From Niveibacterium sp. 24ML (GTDB taxonomy: Bacteria; Pseudomonadota; Gammaproteobacteria; Burkholderiales; Rhodocyclaceae): 64,000 nucleotides of DNA. Within the stretch, counting starts at the first letter, position 1. Each line of letters opens with the position of its first letter. Positions 35,900 to 45,999 of the stretch are shown here, in pieces. The notes beneath the pieces are model-generated. The model was not told the origin of the DNA and ran no database searches. It saw only the letters and a program-made list of their open reading frames with translations. A program made the translations under genes and the position numbers. Location of the stretch: the NCBI RefSeq assembly GCF_026586805.1, contig NZ_JAPFHA010000011.1:1-64000 (forward strand), given 5' to 3'.

Positions 35900-36742
35900 A
35901 TGAACGTGGCGACTGAACTAATGGGCAAGATTAAAGGTGCGCTTCGCACCGCGCTGATTGCACTCGCAGGCACGCTCGTTTTCGTTGGCAGCGCATCCGC
36001 CGCCAACGAGAAGTCCGCCGAATATCTGCTCGGCCCCGGCGACGTAATTCGGGTCAGCGTCTTCCAGAGCCCCGATCTCACGCTTGAAACCCGAGTGTCC
36101 GAGAATGGCAGCATCACCTACCCGCTGATCGGAAACGTTCCGGTCGGCGGGCAGTCGCTCTCTGCCGCTGAAGCCAAGATCGCAAAACTGCTCAAAGACG
36201 GCGGCTTCGTCGTTCAGCCGCAAGTCTCTGTTCTGCTCATCCAGATCCGCGGCAATCAGGTGGCGGTGCTGGGCCAGGTCAACCGCCCCGGCCGCTACCC
36301 GCTTGAAACCGCGAACACCCGGCTCACCGATCTGCTCTCGCAAGCGGGCGGCATTGCCGCAAGCGGATCAGACCTGGTGATCTTCTCCGGCGTGCGTGAC
36401 GGCAAGCTGGTCCGTCGCGAAATCGACGTGACTGAGATGTTCCTGAAGGGCGATGCGGCGGACGATCTTCCGCTCAAAGGGGGCGACATCCTCTACGTGC
36501 ATCGCGCGCCGGTGTTCTACATCTACGGTGAAGTCCAGCGCCCCGGCGTGTTCCGCCTTGAGCGCGAGATGACCGTCATGCAAGCGCTTGCCAGTGGCGG
36601 CGGTCTCACCCAGAAGGGCACCCAGCGTGGGCTGCGCGTCCATCGCCGCAGCGCCGATGGCAAAACCCAGATTCTCGAGCCGGGCCTCGATGAGCTGATC
36701 CGTGCAAACGACGTTGTCTACGTCAAAGAAAGCATCTTCTGA
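35900..36742 (+). CDS. epsE: Polysaccharide export outer-membrane protein EpsE (Wza-like)
   Basis: This 280-residue protein has a signal peptide (ending SASA-AN near residue 35), a poly-export domain (YLLGPGDVIRVSVFQSPDLT; GNVPVGGQSLSAAE) and two SLBB-type segments (VAVLGQVNRPGRYPLE; FYIYGEVQRPGVFRLE). There is no lipobox, unlike E. coli Wza. By family knowledge it forms the periplasm-spanning export channel. It lies 42 nt after epsD and 13 nt before epsF. Confidence 0.92.
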   Translation: MNVATELMGKIKGALRTALIALAGTLVFVGSASAANEKSAEYLLGPGDVIRVSVFQSPDLTLETRVSENGSITYPLIGNVPVGGQSLSAAEAKIAKLLKDGGFVVQPQVSVLLIQIRGNQVAVLGQVNRPGRYPLETANTRLTDLLSQAGGIAASGSDLVIFSGVRDGKLVRREIDVTEMFLKGDAADDLPLKGGDILYVHRAPVFYIYGEVQRPGVFRLEREMTVMQALASGGGLTQKGTQRGLRVHRRSADGKTQILEPGLDELIRANDVVYVKESIF

Positions 36743-36755
36743 GAGCCGCGACGTC

Positions 36756-38147
36756 ATGACTTTTCAACAGTTCATCCTGATTCTCAAAGCGCGCTGGAAG
36801 ATCATCCTTCTGATCTTCTCGGTGGTGGTTGGTACGGCGGTGGGGATCAGTCTGGTTCTGCCCAAGCAGTACTCGGCGGCAACCTCGGTGCTGGTCGACG
36901 TCAAGTCGAGCGACCCGATCTACGGCGGACTGATGCAGGCTCAGATGCTGCCGGGCTACATGGCAACGCAGGTCGACATCATCACCAGTGATCGTGTCTC
37001 GCAGCGCGTCGTAAAGATGCTGGGCTTTGACAAGAGCCCAGAGGCCATCGCGCAATGGCAGGACGAGGGGCAAGGCAAGGGCAACGTGGTCAGTTTCTTT
37101 GCCGAAGCCCTGCAGAAGAAGCTTGATGTCAAACCCTCGCGTGAATCGAGCGTCATCAGCATCGGTTTCAGCGGCACCGATCCGAAGTTTGCTGCGGCGG
37201 TGGCCAATGCCTATGCGCGGGCGTACATCGATACCAATCTCGAACTCAAAGTCGAGCCCGCGAAGGAGTTCGCTGCCTGGTTCGGCGAGCGTTCCAAGCA
37301 ATTGCGCGACAACCTTGAAGCCGCCCAAGCCCGCCTCTCCGCTTTTCAGCGCGAAAAAGGCATTGTCGCCACCGATGATCGGCTCGATGTAGAGAACGCC
37401 CGCTATGCCGAATTGTCGTCGCAACTGACCAATGTCCAGGCTCAGCGCGCCGATTCTGCTTCGCGCCAACGCCAGGCAAGCGGACAGATGTCCACCTCGC
37501 CGGACGTCATCAACAGCCCGGTTATTCAATCCCTGCGCGCAGACGTTGCTCGCCAGGAAGCCAAGCTCCAGGAAATGGCAGGCCAGCTCGGCAAGAACCA
37601 CCCGCAATACCAGCGCACCCAAGCGGAACTCGAAGCGCTGAAGACCAAGCTCGATTCCGAAATGCGGCAAGTGGCATCGTCGGTCGGCACTTCCAACACG
37701 GTGAACCAGCAGCGCGAGGCCGCGCTTCGCGCAGCGCTTGAAGCGCAGAAGCTCAAGGTGCTGGAGTTGCGCGCATTGCGGGATGAGGCAGCCGTGCTGC
37801 TCAAGGATGTTGAGAACGCCCAGCGCGCCTACGATCTGGTGGGGCAGCGACTCTCGCAAACCAACCTCGAAAGTCAGGCGCAACAGACCAACCTGGTCGT
37901 ACTGACGCCGGCAGAACCGCCGATCAAGCATTCGGGCCCGAAGATTGTTCTGAACACAGTGCTTGCATGTTTTCTTGGTGGCTTGCTTGGGGTAGGCGTA
38001 GCGCTGCTGCTCGAACTGAGTAATCGGCGTATCCGCTCGGCTGAAGACCTGGTTGAAGCGCTTGGTGTTCCAGTGTTTGCCGTGCTTGAGACCGAGACGC
38101 CAGGGCGCCGCATGCCCTTTGGCCGCAAGACGCTAAAGCCAGCCTAG
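36756..38147 (+). CDS. epsF: Chain length determinant protein EpsF (Wzz-like)
   Basis: This 463-residue inner-membrane protein has a membrane segment at about residues 15-37 and a large periplasmic region with long heptad-like helices (AEEAQARLSAF-type coiled coil at about 190-390). The second membrane segment is near 410-435 (VLACFLGGLLGVGVALLLEL). A short cytoplasmic tail ends the protein. It sets polymer length together with the EpsG kinase. The ATG at 36756 was chosen as it begins MTFQQFILILKARWK, the normal start for the family. A 174-bp gap separates it from epsG. Confidence 0.92.
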   Translation: MTFQQFILILKARWKIILLIFSVVVGTAVGISLVLPKQYSAATSVLVDVKSSDPIYGGLMQAQMLPGYMATQVDIITSDRVSQRVVKMLGFDKSPEAIAQWQDEGQGKGNVVSFFAEALQKKLDVKPSRESSVISIGFSGTDPKFAAAVANAYARAYIDTNLELKVEPAKEFAAWFGERSKQLRDNLEAAQARLSAFQREKGIVATDDRLDVENARYAELSSQLTNVQAQRADSASRQRQASGQMSTSPDVINSPVIQSLRADVARQEAKLQEMAGQLGKNHPQYQRTQAELEALKTKLDSEMRQVASSVGTSNTVNQQREAALRAALEAQKLKVLELRALRDEAAVLLKDVENAQRAYDLVGQRLSQTNLESQAQQTNLVVLTPAEPPIKHSGPKIVLNTVLACFLGGLLGVGVALLLELSNRRIRSAEDLVEALGVPVFAVLETETPGRRMPFGRKTLKPA

Positions 38148-38321
38148 GTTTGCGATCACACCTTTTCGTTGTGGTGGCCTTCAACGCCACCGCAGCGCCA
38201 AGGCCGATCGAAGCTTGAACACGCCGTTAAAGCCTTGCCCATAGCGCGCACGCCTTTCCCGTGAGCAGTGCAGTCAAGAGCAAGTGCCAATGCAAGTCAG
38301 CGAAGCAAAGAGAACCGGACC

Positions 38322-39218
38322 ATGGACATGAACCAGCCCTCCAGTATTGAAGCCGCCGTCCGATCAAGTGCCAATGCCGGACGTGAGCGCTCGATCGGCG
38401 CGATTCTGATCGACGCAGGCCGACTCTCGGTTGAAGCCGCCGAAAAGATCATTCGCGAGCAAAAGGCCAAGGGCCTGCGCTTTGGTGACGCTGCTATCGG
38501 ATTGGGTCTGCTCAAACAAGATGACATCGACTTCGCGCTCGCCCGCCAGTTCGATTACCCCTACCTGAGCGCGGGCGACGGCGCCCTGAGCAGCACGCTG
38601 GTTGCCGCCTACAAGCCTGCAAGCCCAATGGTTGAACAACTTCGAGCCTTGCGCAGTCAGCTGATGGTGCGCTGGTTCAGCGACGACACCACACGAAGAG
38701 CCTTGGCTGTTGTGAGCGCCGAGCGCGGCGAGGGCCGCAGTTTTGTCGCAGCCAATCTGGCTGTAGTCTTTTCCCAGTTGGGTGAGCGGACGCTTTTGAT
38801 CGACGCAGACTTGCGTAACCCACGCCAGCACAAGAACTTCAAACTCGATCCTCGTACGCCTGGGCTCTCGTCGGTGCTATCCGGGCGAGCAAACGGCGAA
38901 GCGCTGATTCGCATCCCCTCGTTGGTCGGCCTCTCTGTCCTTCCGGCCGGCGCTGTGCCGCCGAATCCGCAAGAGCTGCTCGCACGCCCACAGTTTGTCC
39001 GGCTCATTGAGCAGGTCAGCAAGTCGTTCGATGTCGTCATCATCGATACCCCCGCGGCAGACATCGCGGCCGACGCCAACGTTGTCGCTGCGCGCGCCGG
39101 CGCAAGCCTGGTTGTTGCGCGCCGCGACCACACGCCGGCGCCAAAGATCCATGCTCTCACCAAAGACCTCAGCGGTGCGAACGCGCTCGTCGTGGGCTCG
39201 GTTCTCAACTCGTTCTGA
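38322..39218 (+). CDS. epsG: Chain length determinant tyrosine kinase EpsG (BY-kinase-like)
   Basis: This 298-residue protein has an N-terminal GspE/MshE-like domain (IGAILIDAGRLS; LRFGDAAIGLGLLKQDDID; FDYPYL) and a C-terminal BY-kinase ATPase. The Walker A is SAERGEGRSFVAANLA, with Arg where Lys is common in the wider family; EpsG proteins have this form. Walker A' is LLIDADLRNPRQH and Walker B is VVIIDTPA. No Tyr cluster is present at the C-terminus (ends GSVLNSF). It should work with EpsF. It lies eight bases before xrtB. Confidence 0.9.
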   Translation: MDMNQPSSIEAAVRSSANAGRERSIGAILIDAGRLSVEAAEKIIREQKAKGLRFGDAAIGLGLLKQDDIDFALARQFDYPYLSAGDGALSSTLVAAYKPASPMVEQLRALRSQLMVRWFSDDTTRRALAVVSAERGEGRSFVAANLAVVFSQLGERTLLIDADLRNPRQHKNFKLDPRTPGLSSVLSGRANGEALIRIPSLVGLSVLPAGAVPPNPQELLARPQFVRLIEQVSKSFDVVIIDTPAADIAADANVVAARAGASLVVARRDHTPAPKIHALTKDLSGANALVVGSVLNSF

Positions 39219-39226
39219 AGCCTTCG

Positions 39227-40138
39227 ATGCCCGCCGTGCTAGAGCAACCCACCCCTATCCTGCACAAGGATTCCGTTGATCTTGCCCCTTGGCTTCTAGT
39301 CCTGTTTGGGCTGGCAGCGATGTATGGCCCAAGCTTCTACGATCTCTTCCGTGGCATTTGGAGTACCGACGAACAGGCCCACGGCCCAATCGTCATGGGC
39401 GTATCGGCGTGGCTTATCTACCGGAGCAGATCTGAGCTCTTTGGTTCCAGCAACGCAGCCCCCCGCCCGGTAATCGGTTGGGCGCTCCTGGTATTTGGTT
39501 GTTTGCTCTACGCCGTTGGCCGTTCGCAAGGCCTGCTGCTGCTGGAAGTTGGCTCACTGATCGTTAATGTGGTGGCCATCGTGCTGTTGCTACGCGGTCC
39601 GCAGCAACTCAAAACGATCTATTTCGCGCTGTTCTTCATGCTCTTCATGGTGCCGCTACCCGGAACATTCGTCGACGCCGTAACGCATCCCATGAAGATG
39701 GCTGTGTCCTACGTTGCCGAGCACATTCTGTTTGCGGTGGGCTACCCCATAGCCCGTACAGGCGTAATCCTGCAAATCGGGCCTTATCAATTGCTAGTCG
39801 CCGATGCCTGTGCAGGGCTGCATACCCTTTTCACGCTTGAAGCCCTTGGCTTGCTCTACCTGAACGTCGTAAAGCATGCCTCGCTATTCCGGAATGTGGT
39901 GCTTGCTGTATTGATCATCCCCATCAGTTTTGCCGCCAACGTCATCCGCGTCATCGTGCTGACATTGGTCACCTACCACTTTGGGGACGAAGCCGGCCAA
40001 GGTTTCGTTCATGGTTTCGCCGGTATGGTGCTCTTTGTGGCAGCGCTATTGCTCATTATGGGTGTTGATGGTCTTTCACGAATGACAGCAGCGCTCTGGA
40101 ATCGCAAGTTCGGCACCAACGCATCGCTTCAGAGCTAA
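39227..40138 (+). CDS. xrtB: Exosortase B
   Basis: This 303-residue membrane transpeptidase-like protein has about eight hydrophobic segments. The catalytic triad is visible: Cys195 in VADACAGLHTLF, Arg241 in ANVIRVIVLTLVTYHFG and His262 in GFVHGFAG. By family knowledge it processes PEP-CTERM tails at the inner membrane. The only recognised substrate in the window is the protein at 34105. It is followed after three bases by epsI. Confidence 0.95.
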   Translation: MPAVLEQPTPILHKDSVDLAPWLLVLFGLAAMYGPSFYDLFRGIWSTDEQAHGPIVMGVSAWLIYRSRSELFGSSNAAPRPVIGWALLVFGCLLYAVGRSQGLLLLEVGSLIVNVVAIVLLLRGPQQLKTIYFALFFMLFMVPLPGTFVDAVTHPMKMAVSYVAEHILFAVGYPIARTGVILQIGPYQLLVADACAGLHTLFTLEALGLLYLNVVKHASLFRNVVLAVLIIPISFAANVIRVIVLTLVTYHFGDEAGQGFVHGFAGMVLFVAALLLIMGVDGLSRMTAALWNRKFGTNASLQS

Positions 40139-40141
40139 TCA

Positions 40142-40861
40142 ATGTCATCACTCAACGCAAGAACAAACCTTCTGCGTGCAGCCCTGGTCGCGGTTTTGCT
40201 GTCAGGCAGCGCCGGGTTGGCCGTTGCCATGAAGCCAAGCCGCTACATGGCACAAGAAAACGCAGCGGTTGAGTATGCAAGGCTGATCCCTACCCAATTT
40301 GGTGAGTGGCGTGAGGATTCGGCGGTTGCAACCTCGGTCGTCAACCCGCAGCAAAAAGCATTACTCGACACCCTTTACTCGCAATTGGTCAGTCGCGTCT
40401 ACGTCAATAAAGAGGGGCGGCGGATCATGTTGTCGCTCGCATATGGCGGAGACCAGTCGCGAGATACCCAAGTCCACAAGCCCGAGGTTTGCTACCCAGC
40501 CCAAGGTTTTGAATTGCTCGGTCAAAAGAAGGTGGAGATCAAGACTCCCTACGGATCCATTCCATCAATGCGTCTGTTGACGCGTTTGGGGGCGCGAGTT
40601 GAGCCCGTGACTTACTGGATTCGTGTCGGTGATTCTATTGTGCGGGGCTCACTTGAACAGAACGCCGCACGCCTCAAGTTTGGAATGAAAGGTGTCGTGC
40701 CGGATGGTCTGCTGATTCGTATATCAGAAATATCCACCGACTCAGACTCTTCCTATCGCTTACAAGACCAGTTCGTAAGTGAGTTCGTTTCAAACGTGGA
40801 TTCAAAATTCCGAAACCTTATTGTTGGAAAGCCCGACTCTCTAAGCGTTGGGTCAAATTGA
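40142..40861 (+). CDS. epsI: Exosortase-associated protein EpsI (B type)
   Basis: This 239-residue protein has an N-terminal membrane anchor or signal (AALVAVLLSGSAGLAVA) and the EpsI core (FGEWREDS; VYVNKEGRRIMLSLAYGGDQS; HKPEVCYPAQGF; VTYWIRVGD). In many genomes it is a separate gene next to exosortase, as here; in others it is fused to it. It is required for EPS production in characterised loci, by an unknown mechanism. Base composition falls from this gene onward. Confidence 0.92.
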   Translation: MSSLNARTNLLRAALVAVLLSGSAGLAVAMKPSRYMAQENAAVEYARLIPTQFGEWREDSAVATSVVNPQQKALLDTLYSQLVSRVYVNKEGRRIMLSLAYGGDQSRDTQVHKPEVCYPAQGFELLGQKKVEIKTPYGSIPSMRLLTRLGARVEPVTYWIRVGDSIVRGSLEQNAARLKFGMKGVVPDGLLIRISEISTDSDSSYRLQDQFVSEFVSNVDSKFRNLIVGKPDSLSVGSN

Positions 40862-40862
40862 A

Positions 40863-42095
40863 ATGAAATCGAATCTTGCACTTAGTTTAACGGCGCTCAT
40901 TGCCCGCGCGCTAAGCAGCATAATCGTGTTTGCGGTACTCGCTCGGGAATGGGGAGCAACAGGATTTGGGCAGTTCGCGTTCGTATTTGGTGTCGCGACG
41001 ATGTCCAGTCTATTAAGTGAATTCGGGTTCTCCACTCATGCGTTGCAACGATTCTCTAGAGTTGCAACGAACGAAGCACGTTTTCTGGTTGATGAAATAG
41101 TCAGTGTCAAGTTGTCGTTGGGGCTCGTCGTAGTACTTGGAAACACTGCCATTGCATTGACGGGTTGGTTTGGTGATGGTGCGATTCAGATCGCGATCGC
41201 GCTCTCGGTGGCAGCGGTTGCATTGGGGTTTTCGGACTTCTATACGGCAGTATTGCGGTCGATCGATAGCTTTGCTTTGGACGCAGTGATAAGCAGTACC
41301 GTCAATCTTTCGCTGTTCTTCGCCGTGATGTTAGGCGTTCATTTCGGATATGGTCGCCCAATACATGTGGCACTAGCATTTTGTGTTGCGCGGTTAATCG
41401 GTATGTTATTGAGTATGGCAATACTTTCCGACAAACTCGGTCGTCCAAGACTCGCGTTCGGAGGGGTCTCTGCGATGAGAACTACAATCCGAGCTAACGG
41501 TAACTACGCACTGGAAAGTGGGCTTTGGACCGCCTATACAAACGTCGACCTGATTTTGATACGAAGCTTTCTCGGCCTACATGCAGTTGGTGTTTTTCAA
41601 ATTGGATTTCGTCTGTTTCAGGGTGCAATGCAGTTTGTGCCAGTGCTGAATTCTGTGTTCGTTCCCAAGCTGGCGCGTGCTCATGTTGATCTGAGTCCGC
41701 CGTCTAGCTCAATGAGGGTAACGTATCTTGTGTTCGGATGTGGCTGCGGTGTTGGCTTGCTCGGAGCTGGAGTCTATGCGCCGCTTTGGTTGCGACATGA
41801 ATCATTTGTCGGGATCGAGTCGATCTTTGCATTGTTTGGTGCGCTCTGCATTGTTCGATATCTGTATGCGTATGTAGGGGCGCAACTACTTGCAATAGGA
41901 GCTCAACGTTCCCGTGTGATCGCTATTGCAGCTGGAGCTGTGGTGCTGATCCCCGCGGCGTTACTCGGAATGCATGTATATGGCGTTGCCGGTATGGTCG
42001 TTGCTCATCTGCTTTCGACATCCGTAATGCTCGCAGTATGCGCACATAGTCTAAAGAAGCTTAAATCACAAACCTCTATTGGGAGATCAGAATGA
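40863..42095 (+). CDS. Wzx-type oligosaccharide flippase
   Basis: This 410-residue polytopic membrane protein of the MATE/MOP flippase superfamily has about twelve hydrophobic segments. It begins [34 protein letters not shown] (core quoted: [13 protein letters not shown]), the typical RfbX/Wzx start, with [24 protein letters not shown] further on. It would flip the lipid-linked repeat unit. The ATG lies one base after the epsI stop, and the 3' end overlaps ugd. The gene is clearly lower in GC than the genes upstream. Confidence 0.88.
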   Translation: MKSNLALSLTALIARALSSIIVFAVLAREWGATGFGQFAFVFGVATMSSLLSEFGFSTHALQRFSRVATNEARFLVDEIVSVKLSLGLVVVLGNTAIALTGWFGDGAIQIAIALSVAAVALGFSDFYTAVLRSIDSFALDAVISSTVNLSLFFAVMLGVHFGYGRPIHVALAFCVARLIGMLLSMAILSDKLGRPRLAFGGVSAMRTTIRANGNYALESGLWTAYTNVDLILIRSFLGLHAVGVFQIGFRLFQGAMQFVPVLNSVFVPKLARAHVDLSPPSSSMRVTYLVFGCGCGVGLLGAGVYAPLWLRHESFVGIESIFALFGALCIVRYLYAYVGAQLLAIGAQRSRVIAIAAGAVVLIPAALLGMHVYGVAGMVVAHLLSTSVMLAVCAHSLKKLKSQTSIGRSE

Positions 42096-43423
42096 GAATT
42101 ACCGTAATCGGTTCTGGTTATGTTGGTCTGGTTACAGCGGCGTGCCTCGCCGACGTCGGCAATAATGTCGTGTGTCTCGACGTAGATGCCGCCAAAATTG
42201 CAAGGCTTGAGTCGGGCGATGTTCCGATATTTGAGCCTGGTCTCGACAAAATTCTCCATCGCAATAAGTCGGCGGGCCGTATCTCGTATACCACTGACGC
42301 GAAATATGCCACGGAACATGGTGATGTGCAGTTTATTGCCGTCGGTACGCCGCCAGATGAGGACGGCTCAGCGGACCTGCAGTATGTCCTCGCGGCGGCG
42401 AGAACAATTGCTACGCATATGAATGGATACAAAGTCGTCGTCGACAAGTCGACAGTTCCCGTGGGGACGGCCGACAAGGTCAACGGGGCAATTGCAGAAG
42501 TGCTCGCCAAGAGAGGCGCCACAATCGATTATGCCGTGGTCTCAAATCCGGAATTTCTAAAGGAAGGGGCCGCAATAGAGGACTTCACGAGGCCAGATCG
42601 TATCGTTCTCGGCGTCGAGAGCGATCGTGCTCTCGCGATCATGCGTGCAATATATGAACCGTTTCAAAGAAATCATGACAAGCTCGTTGTCATGGATATC
42701 CGCAGTGCCGAGCTAACAAAGTATGCCGCCAATGCGATGCTGGCCACCCGAATATCATTCATGAATGAGCTCTCTCGTCTGGCCGAAGCGTTGAACGCAG
42801 ATATCGAGTTGGTGCGTAAGGGTATCGGCTCAGATCCTCGTATAGGGTTTGGCTTTCTATACGCCGGTTGCGGTTACGGTGGGTCTTGTTTTCCGAAAGA
42901 TGTAAAGGCTTTGATTAGCACCGCTGAGAAGGCGCTTGGAACTAGGATGCGCATACTTAGTGCGGTTGAGGATGTCAACGAAGAACAGAAAATGCTACTC
43001 GTCGACAAACTGACAAAGGAGGTTGGCGAGGACTTGAGTGAACGGCGGGTCGCAATATGGGGATTGGCATTCAAGCCCGATACGGACGATATGCGAGAGG
43101 CGCCAAGTCGCGTAATCATTAATGCGCTTCTGGCTCGCGGAGCGAAAATCACTGCCTATGATCCCGTCGCAGTGCATGAAGCTCAGAGGGTACTTCCTGA
43201 AACATCTGCCCTGACATTTGCAGCTGATCCATACTCGGCGGCGAACGACGCCGACGCTCTCATTGTGGTCACTGAATGGAAAGAGTTCCGCAGTTTGGAT
43301 ATATCGCAATTGCGAGATCGAATGAAGGGAAGGCTGATCATCGACGGTAGAAATATCTTCGATCCGGTAGTTATTTCTGCGCTGGGTTTTGATTATCGCG
43401 GCATCGGTAGAAAGTCGGAATAA
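42092..43423 (+). CDS. ugd: UDP-glucose 6-dehydrogenase
   Basis: This 443-residue enzyme oxidises UDP-glucose to UDP-glucuronate with two NAD. Motifs are the N-terminal Rossmann [40 protein letters not shown] and the catalytic Cys in [23 protein letters not shown] is in the C-terminal domain. The start overlaps the flippase stop (ATGA) and has GGGAG seven bases upstream. Its presence predicts glucuronate, or a derivative, in the polymer. Confidence 0.95.
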   Translation: MRITVIGSGYVGLVTAACLADVGNNVVCLDVDAAKIARLESGDVPIFEPGLDKILHRNKSAGRISYTTDAKYATEHGDVQFIAVGTPPDEDGSADLQYVLAAARTIATHMNGYKVVVDKSTVPVGTADKVNGAIAEVLAKRGATIDYAVVSNPEFLKEGAAIEDFTRPDRIVLGVESDRALAIMRAIYEPFQRNHDKLVVMDIRSAELTKYAANAMLATRISFMNELSRLAEALNADIELVRKGIGSDPRIGFGFLYAGCGYGGSCFPKDVKALISTAEKALGTRMRILSAVEDVNEEQKMLLVDKLTKEVGEDLSERRVAIWGLAFKPDTDDMREAPSRVIINALLARGAKITAYDPVAVHEAQRVLPETSALTFAADPYSAANDADALIVVTEWKEFRSLDISQLRDRMKGRLIIDGRNIFDPVVISALGFDYRGIGRKSE

Positions 43424-43426
43424 ATA

Positions 43427-43940
43427 GTGGTGCCTCGGGTTCGGGTTGGGCTTCTTGATTCTTGGCGTGGCCTTGCAATTGCGATGGTTTTGCTTGGCCA
43501 CTTTGTCCCCGGTTTGGGGATCGATGCGCTAGTTTACGGTGTTAATGCTGGTCGCGTCGGAGTTGAGTTGTTCTTCGCCTTGTCGGGGTATCTTATTGGG
43601 GGGATTCTGTTTCGCGACAACCAGTCGTTGCCGGTTTTCTCGAATATTTCCCTCTACTTGGATGTATTTGTTGATCGTAGCCCCAATTCTAGTGGTGAAG
43701 TACCCCGAGTCGATTGAACCCTACGCCCTTTCTGTGATCGGCGCCGGAAACTTGCTCCGCTAATTGCCGTACTTTGCTAAGCACCATTTACACCCCACGG
43801 TTGGATTGTTGGCAACCGTAGTTTTGGGAGGTCTCTCCTATTCGTTCGTGGACAACCGCCTGCATCAGTATTTTGCAGCCAGGCTGGGTGCGCTGCTGGG
43901 TCACAGGCGCGGTAATGTTGGCATGGTTAAGGAGGTAGGA
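43427..43940 (+). pseudogene. Remnant of an acyltransferase-3 (EPS O-acetylase) gene
   Basis: The N-terminal reading (GLLDSWRGLAIAMVLLGHF ... VELFFALSGYLIGGILFRDN) is a clear acyltransferase-3 start with its catalytic-type His. The frame then ends near 43717. A piece of membrane segment is seen in another frame (MYLLIVAPILVVKYPE, from about 43662). In that same frame, past one in-frame TAA at 43761, comes an acyltransferase-like C-terminus (TVGLLATVVLGGLSYSFVDNRLH). About 250 central residues are missing. It is best read as a gene ruined by internal deletion, a frameshift and a stop. Sequencing error alone cannot explain the missing middle. Confidence 0.8.
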
Positions 43941-45029
43941 ATGAAGCGTTGGACGGTGTTGCATGAGAGCGGAGCGCCTTCCCACTATCGTGGGCTTGAG
44001 GTTGCACTGAACGCTGGGGCGCATTCTTCCGGGGTTTCGTTTTTGGAATTCCACATACTCCGCCAATTCGCGAAAGGATTAGTGTCTAGAAACTATTCTG
44101 CGGTAGTACGGGCTGGCAAAAATGCGGCTGCGCTGGCGCGCCTGTTGATTAGTGGTGGAGCTGGCGAAAATATTGTTATTGGAATGGCTCCTTTTAATCC
44201 ACGAGTGATCTGGATTCGGATTATCTGCAGGAACGCAACCGTTCTAATGCACTCATCTTGGCCTTATTGGGACTTGTCCTTTCAACCTCATCCGTGGCGA
44301 TTTCGTTTTGTTTTACGGTCGTGGGAGAGTTTCTGCAAGAAACGCGTTAAACATGTCTTCTTTGTCACCCGATTTGCCGAGCGAAACTTTAATGAATCCT
44401 CGTTTGCGGGCCCATCTACATCGGTAGTCGCTCATGCCTATGATCAGGTGGCATTTTATTGTGATCCGCGACGTGAATCCCAGAGACTTAGATTCGTCTT
44501 TGTTGGCCGGTTGGAAAAATCAAAAGGACTATTTCACGTGCTGGCCCTCGCTGAGCGATTTCCAGAATGCTCTTTCGCAGTAATAGGCGATGGTCCTCTT
44601 TTGCCAGAGCTAAAAAAGGCTGAGCAGCGATATGGCAACATTTCGGTGTGCGGTCAGGTTGGCAATCGACGGGATCTTGGGGACTTGTTGCGAAACAGTG
44701 ATGTGCTATTGCTTCCATCGATTCGAATTCCAGGATGGGAGGAGCTATTCGGCATGGCGATAATCGAGGCGATGGCATGTGGTGTTGTGCCAGTAACTAC
44801 TGATCATCGGGGGCCAACTGAGATTCTCTCTGGAACAGGCGTAGGGCTCGTGTGTTCCGAGGGCGATTTCCTAGAGCAGGCTAGCGCATTCATCAATATC
44901 CTCGCTGGCAATCGAGATGTCCTTGAACATCAGCGGCGATTGGCTGTTGCAACAGCGAGAGATTACGAGCTTAGCAGCATCGCAAATCGTTGGTTGGCGG
45001 GCGTTGCAGAGGTTGCGCATGAAAAGTGA
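43941..45029 (+). CDS. Glycosyltransferase family 4 protein
   Basis: This 362-residue protein has a GT-B fold. The donor-binding half shows FVFVGRLEKSKGLFHVLALAE and AVIGDGPLLPEL, then the EX7E-type segment EELFGMAIIEAMACGVVPV. The start at 43941 follows a near-perfect AAGGAGGT. The open frame extends further upstream into the acyltransferase remnant, but that extension is not part of this protein. It adds a sugar to the lipid-linked repeat unit; the donor is unknown. The stop overlaps the next gene by 11 nt. Confidence 0.88.
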   Translation: MKRWTVLHESGAPSHYRGLEVALNAGAHSSGVSFLEFHILRQFAKGLVSRNYSAVVRAGKNAAALARLLISGGAGENIVIGMAPFNPRVIWIRIICRNATVLMHSSWPYWDLSFQPHPWRFRFVLRSWESFCKKRVKHVFFVTRFAERNFNESSFAGPSTSVVAHAYDQVAFYCDPRRESQRLRFVFVGRLEKSKGLFHVLALAERFPECSFAVIGDGPLLPELKKAEQRYGNISVCGQVGNRRDLGDLLRNSDVLLLPSIRIPGWEELFGMAIIEAMACGVVPVTTDHRGPTEILSGTGVGLVCSEGDFLEQASAFINILAGNRDVLEHQRRLAVATARDYELSSIANRWLAGVAEVAHEK

Positions 45030-45999
45030 TCCATCGGTAACGATCGTTGTATTGAACTGGAATGGATGGCAGGATACAGCTGCATGCGTCAGGTCACTAT
45101 TCAACCTCAAGTATGAACGGTTTAATGTTGTCGTATGTGATAACGGGTCAACCGACGGATCGTTGGATGAGTTGCTAAACGCATTTTCAGCTGATCATCT
45201 CAACTTGGTTATTCTAAAAGACCCGGCAATGAATCCCGTTTCCTCTCCATTTCAAGAGAGGCTGATTACCCTAATCGATAACCGGAGCAATCTTGGGTTT
45301 GCTGGCGGCAACAACGTGGGAATGCGATATGCGATGCAGGCTTGGGATCCCGATTTCTATTGGGTCCTTAATAATGATACCGAAGTAGATCCGTTGGCTC
45401 TTCGTGAGCTATTGGACGAATTTCGACGCATGCCGGGCGTTGGGATTTGCGGTTCAAAGCTTGTGTACTGGCACGGACGCAGTGAGGTGCAGGCTTTAGG
45501 AGGAGGAATTCACAACCGAGTCTTCTGCACAACTCGAGAACTGAAGCCTGGAGCAAAGGATATCGTTTCGTCGGATATGTCGGGTCGTGGCCCAGAACTC
45601 GACTACGTTTCCGGGGCTTCAATGCTCGTCTCTAGGCGATTGGTCGAAGATGTTGGTCTTATGGAAGAGCGATATTTCCTATATTTCGAGGAGCTTGACT
45701 GGGCGGAAAGGGCGCGGAAGAAGGGGTTTCAACTCGGATATGCTGATAGTAGCGTCGTATATCATAAAGAGGGGGCTACGATCGGAACCAATGCGAGAAC
45801 GCCTAAAGCGAGAAGTGTGGTCTCGGAATTCTACGGCGTTCGTAGCCGAATACTCTTTACGAGCAGATTCTACCCGCTCTTTTTGCCCACGCTGTATCTC
45901 GCACTACTGGTGGCTGTGATACGGCGTTTCCAGCGCAGTCAGCCGGATAGAGCGAAGATGATCCTAGGGTTGATGTTGAGACCAACACGGAGGCTCTAA
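45019..45999 (+). CDS. Glycosyltransferase family 2 protein (rhamnosyltransferase-like)
   Basis: This 326-residue GT-A enzyme shows VTIVVLNWNGWQDTAACVRSL, VVVCDNGSTDGSLDELL, a NVGMRYAM loop, the metal-binding DFYWVLNNDTEVDP and YFEELDWAERARKKG. These features are common in rhamnosyltransferase-type family 2 enzymes, which fits the rml genes downstream. A C-terminal hydrophobic segment (LFLPTLYLALLVAVI) could bind the membrane. The stop and the next start overlap (TAATG). Confidence 0.88.
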   Translation: MKSDPSVTIVVLNWNGWQDTAACVRSLFNLKYERFNVVVCDNGSTDGSLDELLNAFSADHLNLVILKDPAMNPVSSPFQERLITLIDNRSNLGFAGGNNVGMRYAMQAWDPDFYWVLNNDTEVDPLALRELLDEFRRMPGVGICGSKLVYWHGRSEVQALGGGIHNRVFCTTRELKPGAKDIVSSDMSGRGPELDYVSGASMLVSRRLVEDVGLMEERYFLYFEELDWAERARKKGFQLGYADSSVVYHKEGATIGTNARTPKARSVVSEFYGVRSRILFTSRFYPLFLPTLYLALLVAVIRRFQRSQPDRAKMILGLMLRPTRRL

